From Deinococcus sp. KNUC1210 (GTDB lineage Bacteria; Deinococcota; Deinococci; Deinococcales; Deinococcaceae): a stretch of DNA of 64,000 nucleotides. How positions within the stretch are numbered: position 1 is the first letter of the stretch; every line of letters begins with the position of its first letter. The stretch covers positions 204,140 through 268,139 of the forward strand of contig NZ_CP092192.1 of NCBI RefSeq assembly GCF_022344005.1, given 5' to 3'. Below are positions 45,054 through 54,469 of this stretch, piece after piece. Under the pieces are notes generated by a model. That model did not search any database. It was not told where the DNA came from and worked only from the letters and a program-made list of their open reading frames with translations. A program made the translations under genes and the position numbers.

Positions 45054-45097
45054 ACACCACCGGGGAAGCTTCCAGATAGAAGCTCCCCCGGTGGTGT
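45054..45097 (-). terminator. Hairpin between sugar-binding protein and permease genes
   Basis: Arms 45054-45072 and 45079-45097 are complementary over 19 positions with one G-U type mismatch and a 6-nt loop. It lies 131 nt after the binding-protein stop and 95 nt before the permease start. Like the urtA-urtB hairpin, it probably lowers permease expression relative to the binding protein. Confidence 0.7.
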
Positions 45098-45228
45098 GGA
45101 AGCCTGTTATGCAGAGAGCACTCTGCACCTGTTCCTACTCCCCTGCCTTCCTGACTGTCGCTTTGCTGACTGCGGAACCCTGGGCCGGGCCAGCACCCCA
45201 GGACAGCGGGCGCTGGCCCCAATCCGTC

Positions 45229-46539
45229 TTACTTGTTGAAGGTGGTGAGAGCAGCCTTGAACTTGCTGATGCCCTGATCGCTGGTGAGCTGGCCCAGCAG
45301 CACCGGGGTGAAGTAGTTGCCCACCGCGTCGTACACCGGCCCACCCACACCGAAGATCGGCACGTTGGGTTCCAGCGTCGCGTCTTTGGCAGCGGTCGCG
45401 CTGTACTGCACGTTGGGCTGCAGCGCCTTGAAGGCCGCGCTCGTCTGCGTCGGCAGGTACGAGGGAATATGCCCGCCGCCCGCCCAGGTCATGCCGCCCT
45501 GCTTCTGCACGTAGCTCACGAAGGTCATCACGGCCTTGAGCTTGTCGGCCGTCATCGGCGTCTTGGTGTTGTTGGGAATCGCCAGTTCGTGCGAGTCGGC
45601 CCAGGTGCTGGCCTTGCCGCCGTACAGTGCAGGGAATGCCATGATGCCGTAGTCGAACTTCAGCGTTCCCTTGGCCTTGGCGTCCACCATCGTCGGCACT
45701 TCCCAGTTGCCGTTGAACATCATCGCCGTGCGTCCGGCACTGAACAGCGCCACGCTCGCCGGATACGTCACGTTCTTGGTCAGCAGACCCTGCTTGGTCC
45801 AGTCGGCAATCGCGTCCAGGGCCGCCTTGCCCTTGGTGTCCAGATCGCCCAGATACAGTTTGCCGTCCTTGAACATGCTGCCGCCCTGCTGCAGGAACAG
45901 GCTGTACCACAACCGCCAGACGGTGGCCGAGTCCTGGTTGCTGCTGAAGGCAATCGGCACCACACCGGTCTTGCTCTTGATGGTCTGCAGCGCTTTGGTC
46001 ATATCGGCGATGCTCTTCATCGGCGACATCATGCCCGAAGCGTCGATCAGACCAGCTTTCTTCAGCAGGTCTTTGTTGTAATACACCACGAAGGTGTGGG
46101 TATCGAGCGGAATGCTGTAGATGTTGCTGGTCCCGGTGAGCGCCTTGGCATCGGTGGTCAGCGTATTGACCAGGTTGCTCTGGAAGTCGGTGATCTTCAG
46201 GCCCGCCAGCGCCAGATCAGCGGTGCTCAGCGCCCGCAGGTCTTTTTTCTGGAGGCCGGCAGGAACCGCCGAGAGGTGATAGGTCATGATGTCGGGCGTC
46301 TGCCCGGCCACCACAGCGGTGTGCACCTTGGTGTAGAACGGATTGCCCCAGGTCTGGGTGGTGCGGTTCACCACGATGTCTTTCTGCGAGGCATTGAAGT
46401 TGTCGACAATCGTCTTCATGCGCGCCCCGTCACCGCCGCCGAAGAAATCCCAGAACACCACCGTCGTCTGTGCCGACGCCGCGCTCGAAAGGATCGCCGT
46501 GAGTGAAAAGCCGAGAGCCAGCATCCGAGATCTACGCAT
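45229..46539 (-). CDS. Extracellular sugar-binding protein of the arabinose importer
   Basis: A 436-residue solute-binding protein of cluster B (MalE/UgpB type). Signal peptide MRRSRMLALGFSLTAILSSA ends near ASA-QTTVVFWDFFGG. The body has GQTPDIMTYHLSAVPA, IPLDTHTFVVYYNKDLLKKA, GRTAMMFNGNWEVPT and the C-terminal GQLTSDQGISKFKAAL. Start ATG 46539 follows GGAGGA; an upstream open frame to 46650 is not part of the protein. No lipobox Cys is seen, unusual for Gram-positive relatives but normal in Deinococcus. Its promoter has the LacI operator at 46745. Confidence 0.88.
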   Translation of the reverse strand: MRRSRMLALGFSLTAILSSAASAQTTVVFWDFFGGGDGARMKTIVDNFNASQKDIVVNRTTQTWGNPFYTKVHTAVVAGQTPDIMTYHLSAVPAGLQKKDLRALSTADLALAGLKITDFQSNLVNTLTTDAKALTGTSNIYSIPLDTHTFVVYYNKDLLKKAGLIDASGMMSPMKSIADMTKALQTIKSKTGVVPIAFSSNQDSATVWRLWYSLFLQQGGSMFKDGKLYLGDLDTKGKAALDAIADWTKQGLLTKNVTYPASVALFSAGRTAMMFNGNWEVPTMVDAKAKGTLKFDYGIMAFPALYGGKASTWADSHELAIPNNTKTPMTADKLKAVMTFVSYVQKQGGMTWAGGGHIPSYLPTQTSAAFKALQPNVQYSATAAKDATLEPNVPIFGVGGPVYDAVGNYFTPVLLGQLTSDQGISKFKAALTTFNK

Positions 46540-46744
46540 ATGGTTCCTCCATGACAGAATGAAGTAGAAGAGCAAAGACCAGCACACGAACTGAGCAGTA
46601 CATGAGCAACTTCTCGACAGGAGCCGAACTCCACCGAACTGGACGAACACCCTTACGTTTCCGCACTGGAAGCGGCGCAGGAAGCAGCAGACCGGGAGCA
46701 GACCCGGCAGGAAGATCGAGCTTCCGAACGGTGCGTTTAGGTTG

Positions 46745-46786
46745 TGTGAACGCTCACATCGTAGGCTGAAGCGCGGAAGCTGTCAA
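46745..46786 (-). promoter_or_regulatory. Importer promoter with LacI operator
   Basis: Minus strand: TTGACA (46786-46781), 17-nt spacer, TACGAT (46763-46758), then operator TGTGAGCGTTCACA (46758-46745), whose first T is the last base of the -10 box. The araB promoter at 48668 has exactly the same geometry. The operator covers the transcription start, so bound repressor would block initiation. Confidence 0.75.
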
Positions 46787-46800
46787 GGGGTGATGGGCGG

Positions 46801-48324
46801 TTACAAGCCTGGATGCTGCGACAGCAAAGTGGTAAACGACAGCGGCGGCAAAGTGAGTGTGGCGCGTTTGCCATCGAGTGCAGGAAGGTCGATCTCGTGG
46901 GGCGTCACGGCGTCGGGCGTGCTGAAGCTGTTGGCGGCCTTGGGGTCGTTGCCGCTCATCTGCCAGCCCTGGGTGAAGCCCTGCGGAGCCACATCGTCCC
47001 AGGTGAGCGTGACATCCAGCGCCTCGGTCTGCGAGCGGTTGACCAGGAACAGGGCCCCCCTGCCGGTCTGGGCATCGAAACTCGCGGAGGCGTCGAGCTG
47101 GGGCACGTCGCCGTACAGCTTGGTTTCCCGCAGAGGAGCCTGCACCAGCACGTCGAGCGCCTGCCCAGCGGCATGGTTACTGAACAGTGCCAGCGGATAG
47201 AAGATGGTCTGACGGAACATCGCATTGCTGTTGGTCATGATGGGAGCGATCACGTTCACGATCTGCGCGATGCAGGCCACCTTGATCACATCGGCTTTTC
47301 GCAGGAAGGTGCTGAGCCACTGCGCCACCACGAGCGCGTCTTCGAGGTTGTAGACCTCTTCCAGAATGTGCGGCGCTTCCGACCAGTTCCCGTCGCCGCC
47401 CGTTTCCCTGTACCAGACGTTCCACTCGTCCCAGCACAGGAAAACGTCCTTCTTGCTGCGGTTCTTGGCCTTTGCCAGTCGGATGGCGGCGGCGATGGTA
47501 TCGGTGTGACTCTCGAACTGCACGCTGCTCGCCAGATACGAATCGGTATCGGGGATCGCGCCCGTGCCCATCGACGGATTGCCACCGTAATAGTGCATCG
47601 AGAAGTAGTCGATGTGGTCGCCTGTGCGCTCCAGAACGGTTCTGTCCCAGTCGGGATATGTGGGCATGCCGGTGTTGCTCGATCCACACGCGATCAGCTT
47701 GATGCTGGGGTCCGTCCAGCGCATCAGCTTGGCGGCCTCGACCGCTTTGTCGGCGTAGGTCTCTGCGTCCATATGCCCGATCTGCCAGGGGCCGTCCATC
47801 TCGTTGCCCAGGCACCAGTACTTCACGCCGTAGGGGTCGGCATGGCCATTGCTGGCACGCAGATCGCTGAAGTACGTGCCAGTCGGCAGATTCATGTACT
47901 CCACCAGATCGGCGGCCTCCTGAATGGTGCCGGTTCCCAGGTTGACCGCCCACATCGGCAGGGTGCCGAGTTCCTGAGCGAACTCCATAAATTCGTGCAG
48001 CCCGAACTGATTGGTCTCGATGCTGCGCCAGGCCAGAGCGCGGCGGCGTGGGCGCTGTGCCTTTGGCCCGATGCCGTCCTGCCAGCGGTACCCCGACACG
48101 AAATTGCCGCCGGGATACCGCATGATCCTGTACTGGATCTCCTTGAGCGCCTGCATCACATCGGGCCGGAAGCCGCGCTCGTCGGCCAGTGGGGAGGCCG
48201 GATCGTAGATGCCTTCGTAGATGCAGCGGCCCATGTGTTCGGCAAACCCGCCGAAGATGAGCGGTGAGATATCGGAAATGGTGCGCCCTGTATGCAGGGA
48301 CACGCTGGCGGTGGATCGGGTCAT
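46801..48324 (-). CDS. GH51 alpha-L-arabinofuranosidase
   Basis: A 507-residue intracellular enzyme releasing terminal L-arabinofuranose. The GH51 start ISPLIFGGFAEHMGRCIYEG and MRYPGGNFVSGYRWQDGIGP are diagnostic. The acid/base Glu is in KYWCLGNEMDGPWQIGHM and the nucleophile Glu in FLCWDEWNVWYRETGG. No signal peptide, so it acts on imported oligosaccharides. Start ATG 48324 is supported by alignment of the N-terminal strand; upstream codons to 48447 are not family-like. It ends 43 bp before the importer promoter region and is transcribed from its own operator-bearing promoter at 48443-48470. Confidence 0.92.
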   Translation of the reverse strand: MTRSTASVSLHTGRTISDISPLIFGGFAEHMGRCIYEGIYDPASPLADERGFRPDVMQALKEIQYRIMRYPGGNFVSGYRWQDGIGPKAQRPRRRALAWRSIETNQFGLHEFMEFAQELGTLPMWAVNLGTGTIQEAADLVEYMNLPTGTYFSDLRASNGHADPYGVKYWCLGNEMDGPWQIGHMDAETYADKAVEAAKLMRWTDPSIKLIACGSSNTGMPTYPDWDRTVLERTGDHIDYFSMHYYGGNPSMGTGAIPDTDSYLASSVQFESHTDTIAAAIRLAKAKNRSKKDVFLCWDEWNVWYRETGGDGNWSEAPHILEEVYNLEDALVVAQWLSTFLRKADVIKVACIAQIVNVIAPIMTNSNAMFRQTIFYPLALFSNHAAGQALDVLVQAPLRETKLYGDVPQLDASASFDAQTGRGALFLVNRSQTEALDVTLTWDDVAPQGFTQGWQMSGNDPKAANSFSTPDAVTPHEIDLPALDGKRATLTLPPLSFTTLLSQHPGL

Positions 48325-48442
48325 GAACGTCCTCGGGGTGCGGCTCAGGAGCACTTCCCACGGCAGGTACACGGCACCCGGCAGTAGGAAGGACGAAACT
48401 GAACTCGCCGGGAAGGGCGAGCAGGCGATGTCTGACTTCCGC

Positions 48443-48470
48443 AGCATACTATGTGATCGTTCACAGTCAA
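48443..48470 (-). promoter_or_regulatory. GH51 promoter with LacI operator
   Basis: Minus strand: TTGACT (48470-48465), 16-nt spacer, TATGCT (48448-48443). The operator TGTGAACGATCACA (48465-48452) fills the spacer. The plus-strand form is TGTGATCGTTCACA. It differs from the other two sites in lying between the promoter hexamers rather than over the start point. Confidence 0.65.
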
Positions 48471-48667
48471 GCCCCTCGGCAACTATGAACTCAGATCAAC
48501 GGGCGCAGAACGGCTTGCCGAACCTGAAGGCGGGCGGGGAAACACCCGAAATCTGGCGTGCTGCATGAGTGTCCTGCCGCCACGGTCCTTCCAAAACGGG
48601 GATTCCTCTGGACGCCTTCAGTCGGAAGGAAGGTGCAGAAGCGGCTCCTTTCCTGCCCGCACATGCG

Positions 48668-48709
48668 TTGACAGCTCTATATGCCCAGATTACAATGTGA
48701 ACGTTCACA
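48668..48709 (+). promoter_or_regulatory. araB promoter with perfect palindromic operator
   Basis: TTGACA (48668-48673), exactly 17 nt, TACAAT (48691-48696), then TGTGAACGTTCACA (48696-48709), a perfect 14-bp palindrome that begins at the last base of the -10 box. The araB start lies about 140 nt downstream. The rest of the 523-bp divergent interval 48325-48847 holds only the GH51 promoter. Confidence 0.8.
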
Positions 48710-48847
48710 GAGACATCGACGGTTGAGGTTGGTTCAGCACCAGTCCGGTTCGGCATCCGGGGGCTGGCGTTCCTGCATTTCGGATGTCTGGAGTATGTAT
48801 GTCGCAAGCTTCGGCCTCCTTTCGTTGCGCGTTCCTGGCGGTGTCCT

Positions 48848-50608
48848 GTGGCTGACCAGCCTTCCTCGGTCCTGGATCAGACCATGCCCGATCTGCAGGG
48901 GCAGTACACCGTGGGCGTCGATTTCGGCAGCGAGTCGGGACGGGCGGTGGTGGTGCGCCTGCTGGACGGCGTGACGCTGGGAGAGGCGGTGACACCCTAC
49001 GCCCACGGCGTGATGGATACGCGGCTGCCAGACGGCACGAAACTCGGCAGAGAGTGGGCCCTGCAACACCCTCAGGACTATCTGGACGTGTTTCAGCAGG
49101 CGGTTCCGGCAGCGCTGAAGGCTTCCGGCGTCGCGCCCGAACAGGTGGTGGGCATCGGCATCGATTTCACCGCCTGCACCATGCTGCCGACCACTGCCCA
49201 GGGCGTGCCGCTGTGTTTCCTGCCGCAGTACGCCAGCCGCCCCCACGCCTGGGTCAAGCTGTGGAAGCACCACGCCGCGCAGCCACAGGCCGACCGCATC
49301 AACGCGCTGGCAGAGGCACGCGGCGAGAGCTGGCTGCCCCGCTACGGCGGCAAGATCAGCAGCGAATGGTTCTTTGCCAAGGCGCTCCAGATTCTGGAAG
49401 AGGACCCCGAGCTCTACGCCAGCGCCGAGCGGCTGATCGAGGCCGCCGACTGGGTGGTCTGGCAGCTGAGCGGTGAGGAGTCGCGCAGCGCGTGTGTGGC
49501 AGGGTACAAGGCCATGCACCAGGATGGGCATTTCCCTGACCCCGAGTACTTCGGCGCGCTCAATCCGGCGTTTGCCGACGTGGTACAGACGCGCATGAGC
49601 AGCGATCTGGCGGCGCTGGGCGCGAGTGCGGGTGGCCTGAGCGCAGAGGCCGCCCGCTGGACGGGCCTGAAGGCGGGCACTCCGGTCGCGGTTGCCAATG
49701 TAGACGCGCACGTGACGCTGCCAGCGGCGGGCGTGGTCGAGCCGGGGCGACTGGTGGCGATCATGGGCACGAGCACCTGTCACGTGCTGCTGGGCGAACA
49801 GATGCGCGAGGTGCCAGGCATGTGCGGCGTGGTACCGGGCGGCGTGGTGCCGGGGCTGTACGGCTACGAAGCCGGGCAGAGTGGCGTGGGCGACATCTTC
49901 GCGTGGTTCGTGAAAAACGCCGTGCCGCCGGAATACCACGCGCAGGCCGCTGCTGAGGGACTGTCGCTGCACGCCCTGCTGGAGCGGGAAGCGGCGGGTC
50001 AGACTCCCGGTGAACACGGACTGATCGCGCTGGACTGGATCGGCGGAAACCGCAGCGTGCTGGTGGATGCCAACCTCAGCGGCATGATCCTGGGACTGAC
50101 GCTCCAGACGCGTGCCCCCGACATCTACCGCGCCCTGATCGAGGCCACCGCCTACGGCACGCGGCTGATCATCGAGACTTTCGAGGCGAGCGGCGTGGCC
50201 GTTCATGAACTGGTGGTAGCTGGCGGTCTCAAGCGCAACGCCATGCTGATGCAGATTTATGCCGACGTGACCGGGCGACCCCTGAGCATTCTGGACGCCG
50301 AGCAGGGGCCAGCGCTGGGCAGTGCCATGCATGCGGCAGTGGCGGCGGACGCATACCCCGACATCTTCGCGGCGGCCAGAGCGATGGGGCAGGTGCAGCG
50401 CAACGTCTACATTCCGAACCCGGCGGCGCAGGCGGCCTACGACGGGCTCTACCGCGATTACCGCACGCTGCACGACTACTTCGGACGCGGGGCCAACGAG
50501 GTGATGCACCGGCTGAAGGCGCACGGACGCGCTCCGCAGCCGGAAGAACCGCAGGACGTCGCGCCGCTGGACGAGACCGGTGAAGTTCCGGGGGAGGTGA
50601 GCGCATGA
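48848..50608 (+). CDS. araB: L-ribulokinase AraB
   Basis: A 586-residue FGGY-family kinase that phosphorylates L-ribulose to L-ribulose-5-phosphate. AraB marks are YTVGVDFGSESGRAVVVRLL, VVGIGIDFTACTMLPTTAQG, WLPRYGGKISSEWFFAKALQ and VAIMGTSTCHVLLGEQM; the C-terminal FGGY segment contains VVAGGLKRNAMLMQIYADVT. Two starts are possible: GTG 48848 (no strong Shine-Dalgarno) or ATG 48884, which would give 574 residues nearer the usual ~560. The stop overlaps araD as ATGA. Expression is driven by the operator-bearing promoter at 48668. Confidence 0.93.
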   Translation: MADQPSSVLDQTMPDLQGQYTVGVDFGSESGRAVVVRLLDGVTLGEAVTPYAHGVMDTRLPDGTKLGREWALQHPQDYLDVFQQAVPAALKASGVAPEQVVGIGIDFTACTMLPTTAQGVPLCFLPQYASRPHAWVKLWKHHAAQPQADRINALAEARGESWLPRYGGKISSEWFFAKALQILEEDPELYASAERLIEAADWVVWQLSGEESRSACVAGYKAMHQDGHFPDPEYFGALNPAFADVVQTRMSSDLAALGASAGGLSAEAARWTGLKAGTPVAVANVDAHVTLPAAGVVEPGRLVAIMGTSTCHVLLGEQMREVPGMCGVVPGGVVPGLYGYEAGQSGVGDIFAWFVKNAVPPEYHAQAAAEGLSLHALLEREAAGQTPGEHGLIALDWIGGNRSVLVDANLSGMILGLTLQTRAPDIYRALIEATAYGTRLIIETFEASGVAVHELVVAGGLKRNAMLMQIYADVTGRPLSILDAEQGPALGSAMHAAVAADAYPDIFAAARAMGQVQRNVYIPNPAAQAAYDGLYRDYRTLHDYFGRGANEVMHRLKAHGRAPQPEEPQDVAPLDETGEVPGEVSA

Positions 50609-51300
50609 ACTACGCCGCCCTGAGAACCGAGCTTCACCGCCTGCATCTGGAACTGCCGAAAAACGGGCTGGTGACCTGGACGAGCGGCAACATCAGTGCG
50701 CGGCTGCCAGACAGCGGCACAGGTGAGAGCGGCCTGCTGATCAAGCCGAGCGGCGTGAGTTTTGAAGACCTGACGCCGGAAGGCATGGTGCTGACCGATC
50801 TGGAAGCACGCGTGCTGGACAGTGATCTGAGCCCCAGCAGCGACACCGCCACCCACGCCTACATCTACCGCCACCTGCCGGATGTGGGGGGCATCGTGCA
50901 TACCCACAGCCCCTACGCCACCGCCTGGGCCGCCAACGCCCGCGACATTCCCTGCATCCTGACCGCACAGGCCGACGAATTCGGTGGCCCGGTGCCCTGC
51001 GGCGGCTTCGCGCTGATCGGCGGGGAGGAGATCGGCGCGGAGGTGGTGCGCGTCCTCACCAATCACCGCTCGCCCGCCATCATCCTCAAAAGTCATGGGG
51101 TCTTCACCATCGGGCCGACGCCCGCGAAGGCGCTCAAGGCCGCTGTGATGGTCGAAGACGTGGCCCGCACGGTCTTTCTGGCCTATCAGCTCGCCGCCGC
51201 GACCGGGGGCAGTGTGGCGACCCTCGACCCCGCCGACATCGACAGGCTCTATGACCGCTACACCAACGTGTACGGGCAGCGGGCGGCAGGTCCCGCCTAG
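50605..51300 (+). CDS. araD: L-ribulose-5-phosphate 4-epimerase AraD
   Basis: A 231-residue class II aldolase-type zinc epimerase making D-xylulose-5-phosphate. Zinc ligands are seen in GIVHTHSPYATAWAANARDI (His-x-His) and in ILKSHGVFTIGPTPAKAL (third His); LVTWTSGNISARLPDSG binds phosphate. The acid Asp and the 'RDIPCILTAQADEFGGPVPC' segment follow the family. The gene overlaps araB by 4 bp, showing translational coupling, and is followed after 99 bp by araA. Confidence 0.92.
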   Translation: MNYAALRTELHRLHLELPKNGLVTWTSGNISARLPDSGTGESGLLIKPSGVSFEDLTPEGMVLTDLEARVLDSDLSPSSDTATHAYIYRHLPDVGGIVHTHSPYATAWAANARDIPCILTAQADEFGGPVPCGGFALIGGEEIGAEVVRVLTNHRSPAIILKSHGVFTIGPTPAKALKAAVMVEDVARTVFLAYQLAAATGGSVATLDPADIDRLYDRYTNVYGQRAAGPA

Positions 51301-51399
51301 TTACGTGCCTCAGTCCCTGAACAGGAGCCGTCGCCGCTCCGCACATTTCCCTCGCCCTGGCGGTAAGAATGCCCGCCCAGACATCTTCAAGGAGCTCTC

Positions 51400-52923
51400 T
51401 TGAACACTCCCGATCTGGTTCATCTTCGCCGCCCCGCGCTGTGGTTCGTGTGTGGCTCGCAACATCTGTACGGCCCGGAACCGCTGGCGGAGGTGGCCGA
51501 CCATGCCCGCATCATCGCGGCGGCGCTGGATGCCAGCAGTGAACTGCCTCTCAAGGTCGTCTCGAAGGGTGTCCTGACCACCTCCGACGATATCCGCGCC
51601 CTGTGCCTGGCGGCCAACGCCGACCCCGACTGTGCCGGACTGGTGCTGTGGATGCATACCTTCAGCCCGTCGAAAATGTGGATCGGCGGCATGGTGGCGC
51701 TGCAAAAACCCTTCGTGCATCTGCATACCCAGTATTCCCGCGAGTTGCCCTGGGACAGCATCGACATGGATTATATGAATCTGAACCAGTCGGCGCACGG
51801 CGACCGCGAGACCGGCTCGCTGCATACCCGGATGCGGCTGGAACGCAAGGTGGTGGTGGGCCACTGGAGCGATCCGGAGGTGCAGCAGCGGCTGGGCGTG
51901 TGGGCGCGGGCGGCGTGGGCCTGGAACGACTGGCAGGGGGCGAAGATCGCGCGATTTGGCGACAACATGCGGAACGTGGGCATCACCGAGGGCGACAAGG
52001 TGAGCGCCGAGCTGAAACTGGGCTACAGCGTCAACACCTTTGCGGTGGGCGACCTGGCAGAGCGCGTCAACGCCGTGTCAGAGGCCGAGATCGACACGCT
52101 GATTCAGACGTATCTGGATGAATACGATGTGGCCGCCGAGCTGCTGCCGGGGGGCGAACAGCACGATTCGCTGCGGTACGGCGCAAGGCTGGAAGCGGGC
52201 ATGCGGGCCTTTTTGCAGAGCGGCGGCTTCGTGGGCTTTACCGACACCTTCGAGGACCTGCACGGCCTGCGTCAGCTTCCAGGCCTGGCTACCCAGCGCC
52301 TGATGGCCGAGGGCTACGGCTTTGGCGGCGAGGGCGACTGGAAGACGGCAGCGCTCGTGCGGGCGATGAAGGTGATGGCCCACGGACTGCCGGGCGGCAC
52401 CTCGTTTATGGAGGACTACACCTATCATCTGGAGCCGGGCAACCATCTGGTGCTGGGATCGCACATGCTGGAGGTCTGCCCGACCATCGCAGCCGACAAG
52501 CCGCGCCTCGAAGTGCATCCACTGGGCATCGGCGGCAAGGAAGACCCGGTTCGGCTGGTCTTCGATGCGAACCTGGGCCGCGCCGTCAACGCCTCGCTGA
52601 TCGACCTGGGCAGCAGATTCCGGCTGATCGTGAACGAGGTGAAGTCGGTCGAGCACCCGGCGCTGCCACAGCTTCCGGTGGCCCGCAGCGTGTGGGAATG
52701 CCTGCCCGATTTCAAGACCGCCTGCGCCGCCTGGATCTATGCCGGAGGCGCCCACCATACCGGCTACAGCTATGCCGTCACCACCGAACACCTGGAAGAT
52801 TTCGCGGCGATGGCAAACATCGAACTGGCGGTGATCGATGAGGGCACGCAGCTTCGCAGCTTCCGGGAGGGACTGCGCCTGAACGACCTGTACTACCTGC
52901 TGGCTCAGGGGCTGAGGGCCTGA
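51400..52923 (+). CDS. araA: L-arabinose isomerase AraA
   Basis: A 507-residue isomerase converting L-arabinose to L-ribulose. Family blocks are [58 protein letters not shown] and [20 protein letters not shown]; the metal-binding Glu/His residues lie in [20 protein letters not shown] and [13 protein letters not shown]. The start is TTG 51400 with AAGGAG at ideal spacing. The end is followed by the GH43 gene after 1 bp. It completes the three-step pathway with AraB and AraD. Confidence 0.94.
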   Translation: MNTPDLVHLRRPALWFVCGSQHLYGPEPLAEVADHARIIAAALDASSELPLKVVSKGVLTTSDDIRALCLAANADPDCAGLVLWMHTFSPSKMWIGGMVALQKPFVHLHTQYSRELPWDSIDMDYMNLNQSAHGDRETGSLHTRMRLERKVVVGHWSDPEVQQRLGVWARAAWAWNDWQGAKIARFGDNMRNVGITEGDKVSAELKLGYSVNTFAVGDLAERVNAVSEAEIDTLIQTYLDEYDVAAELLPGGEQHDSLRYGARLEAGMRAFLQSGGFVGFTDTFEDLHGLRQLPGLATQRLMAEGYGFGGEGDWKTAALVRAMKVMAHGLPGGTSFMEDYTYHLEPGNHLVLGSHMLEVCPTIAADKPRLEVHPLGIGGKEDPVRLVFDANLGRAVNASLIDLGSRFRLIVNEVKSVEHPALPQLPVARSVWECLPDFKTACAAWIYAGGAHHTGYSYAVTTEHLEDFAAMANIELAVIDEGTQLRSFREGLRLNDLYYLLAQGLRA

Positions 52924-52924
52924 G

Positions 52925-53938
52925 ATGCGCCGCCTGCTTGCCCTGGGACTGACCCTGCTGGCTCCGCTGCCACTGGCAGGCGGCGACAGTGGCACGGGCC
53001 GTCTTCCCGCCGCTCAGCCCACCCTGACCGGCGACCTCCAGATTCACGATCCGGCTGTGCTGGAGGTGGGCGGCCGGTACGTGGCGATGGGTACGGGCTT
53101 CGAGAACGTTGACGGCGGCACCCTGAGAATCAAGACGTCGGCAGACGGGCTGCGCTGGAGCGACGCCGGAACGCTGGGCACGGCGCAGCCCGCCTGGGTG
53201 GCGAAGCAGCTGGGCACATCCCCGCCCAACCTGTGGGCACCCACGCTCTCGCGGCGGGGCGGCACGACCTACCTGTATTACGCCGCGTCGCTCTTCGGAA
53301 AAAATACCAGCGGCATCGGATTGGCGACCAACCCGCATCTCGACCCGGCGCATCCGGCGGCAGGCTGGACCGATCAGGGCGCAGTGCTGACCTCCAGGCC
53401 CGGCGACACCTTCAATGCCATTGACCCCTTCCGCATCGATACTGCGGACGGACGGGCGTGGCTGGCCTTCGGATCGTTCTGGGACGGCATCAAGCTGCGC
53501 GAACTCGACCCGAAGAGCGGCAGGCTGCGTTCCGGCAACACCGCGCTCTACAGTCTGGCGTCACGCGGGGGCGGAGCCATCGAGGCGGCCTCTATCCTGG
53601 AACACGGCGGGTATTTTTATCTGTTCGTGTCGTTCGACCGCTGCTGTGCGGGGCTGGAAAGCACCTACCGCATCATGGTGGGCAGGGCGAAGAAGGTGAC
53701 GGGGCCGTACACTGACCGCGAGGGCGTGCCGATGATGAAAGGCGGCGGCTCGCAGCTCCAGGCCACCAGCGGGCGTTTTATCGGCCCCGGTGGACAGGAG
53801 GTGTACCGGAACGGCGCACAGGACTGGCTGGTCTATCACTACTACGACGGCGATCTGGGCGGCACGCCGCAGCTTCAGACGGCGCAGATCGGCTTTGACG
53901 CGGCAGGCTGGCCGGTGCTGGGCGCATTGCCGAAGTAG
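52925..53938 (+). CDS. Secreted GH43 arabinanase
   Basis: A 337-residue secreted five-bladed propeller enzyme, endo-alpha-1,5-L-arabinanase type. The signal peptide is LLALGLTLLAPLPLAGG. The catalytic base Asp lies in LQIHDPAVLEVGGRYV, the pKa-tuning Asp in TFNAIDPFRIDTADGR and the acid Glu in GGGAIEAASILEHGGY. The SPPNLWAPTLSRRGG and FVSFDRCCAGLESTYRIMVG stretches are typical of GH43 subfamily 4/5. It cuts arabinan outside the cell so that the ABC importer and GH51 enzyme can use the products. It begins 1 bp after araA. Confidence 0.9.
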   Translation: MRRLLALGLTLLAPLPLAGGDSGTGRLPAAQPTLTGDLQIHDPAVLEVGGRYVAMGTGFENVDGGTLRIKTSADGLRWSDAGTLGTAQPAWVAKQLGTSPPNLWAPTLSRRGGTTYLYYAASLFGKNTSGIGLATNPHLDPAHPAAGWTDQGAVLTSRPGDTFNAIDPFRIDTADGRAWLAFGSFWDGIKLRELDPKSGRLRSGNTALYSLASRGGGAIEAASILEHGGYFYLFVSFDRCCAGLESTYRIMVGRAKKVTGPYTDREGVPMMKGGGSQLQATSGRFIGPGGQEVYRNGAQDWLVYHYYDGDLGGTPQLQTAQIGFDAAGWPVLGALPK

Positions 53939-53948
53939 GCACAGAAAA

Positions 53949-53993
53949 GCGGAAGTGGGCACAGGAGCCGCCGCGCTCTGTGTCCACTTCCGC
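53949..53993. terminator. Hairpin terminator after the arabinose operon
   Basis: Arms 53949-53968 and 53975-53993 pair over about 18 positions with one mismatch and one bulge. It lies 11 nt after the GH43 stop and also faces the end of the minus-strand gene scar at 54003. Confidence 0.65.
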
Positions 53994-54002
53994 CGCGTTG
54001 CC

Positions 54003-54249
54003 CTACAGCAGCTTGTCCAGCGTGATCGGCAGGTCGCGTACACGCTTTCCGGTGGCGTGATAGATGGCGTTGGCAATCGCCGCCGCCGTTCCCACGATGC
54101 CGATGCAGCGTCACCTGGGGCGGAACGCCAAGCTGAAGGCACTCACCGTTGATTGTCAGAGTCAGCGCGGCACTTCCCGGCTCCGAACCGGCGGCCTCAG
54201 AAACAGAGGCTGGATGAGAGTCGGCAGGCAACTTCCCCGGTCGTGTCAT
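54003..54249 (-). pseudogene. Scar of a deleted xanthine-dehydrogenase-type operon
   Basis: The minus strand from ATG 54249 (with AGGAG upstream) reads an N-terminus ending SAALTLTINGECLQLGVPPQ then VTLH, the start of a (2Fe-2S) subunit of the XDH/CoxS family ('LTINGE....VPP...L'). At about 54099-54108 this jumps, in another frame, to IVGTAAAIANAIYHATGKRV then RDLPITLDKLL and a stop at 54003-54005, which is the C-terminus of the molybdopterin-binding (CoxL) subunit. Everything between is missing. The joint is surrounded by GCATCGGCATCG, a short direct repeat that could have mediated the deletion. Confidence 0.75.
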
Positions 54250-54469
54250 CTTGCTCCTGTCGCATTCATCTCGTCGGGGTGCCCGGCATGACAATCCTGC
54301 CCGGTCAAGGACAGCCGAACAGGATATGTCAGGGTTTAACTCTCAACAGCAAAAGGCTGTTGTAAATGCACCGATTGAAAAAAAGGACCTGACGACACGC
54401 CGAGTAAAGAAAAGAGACCCACGTTGTTCAGGTGTTCGGTTCTCTGTACGCGGGCTGTCTGTTCTGAAC

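Noticed and set aside
48734..50524. 596-codon antisense frame opposite araB
   Set aside because: Same shadow character; araB is certain in the other strand.
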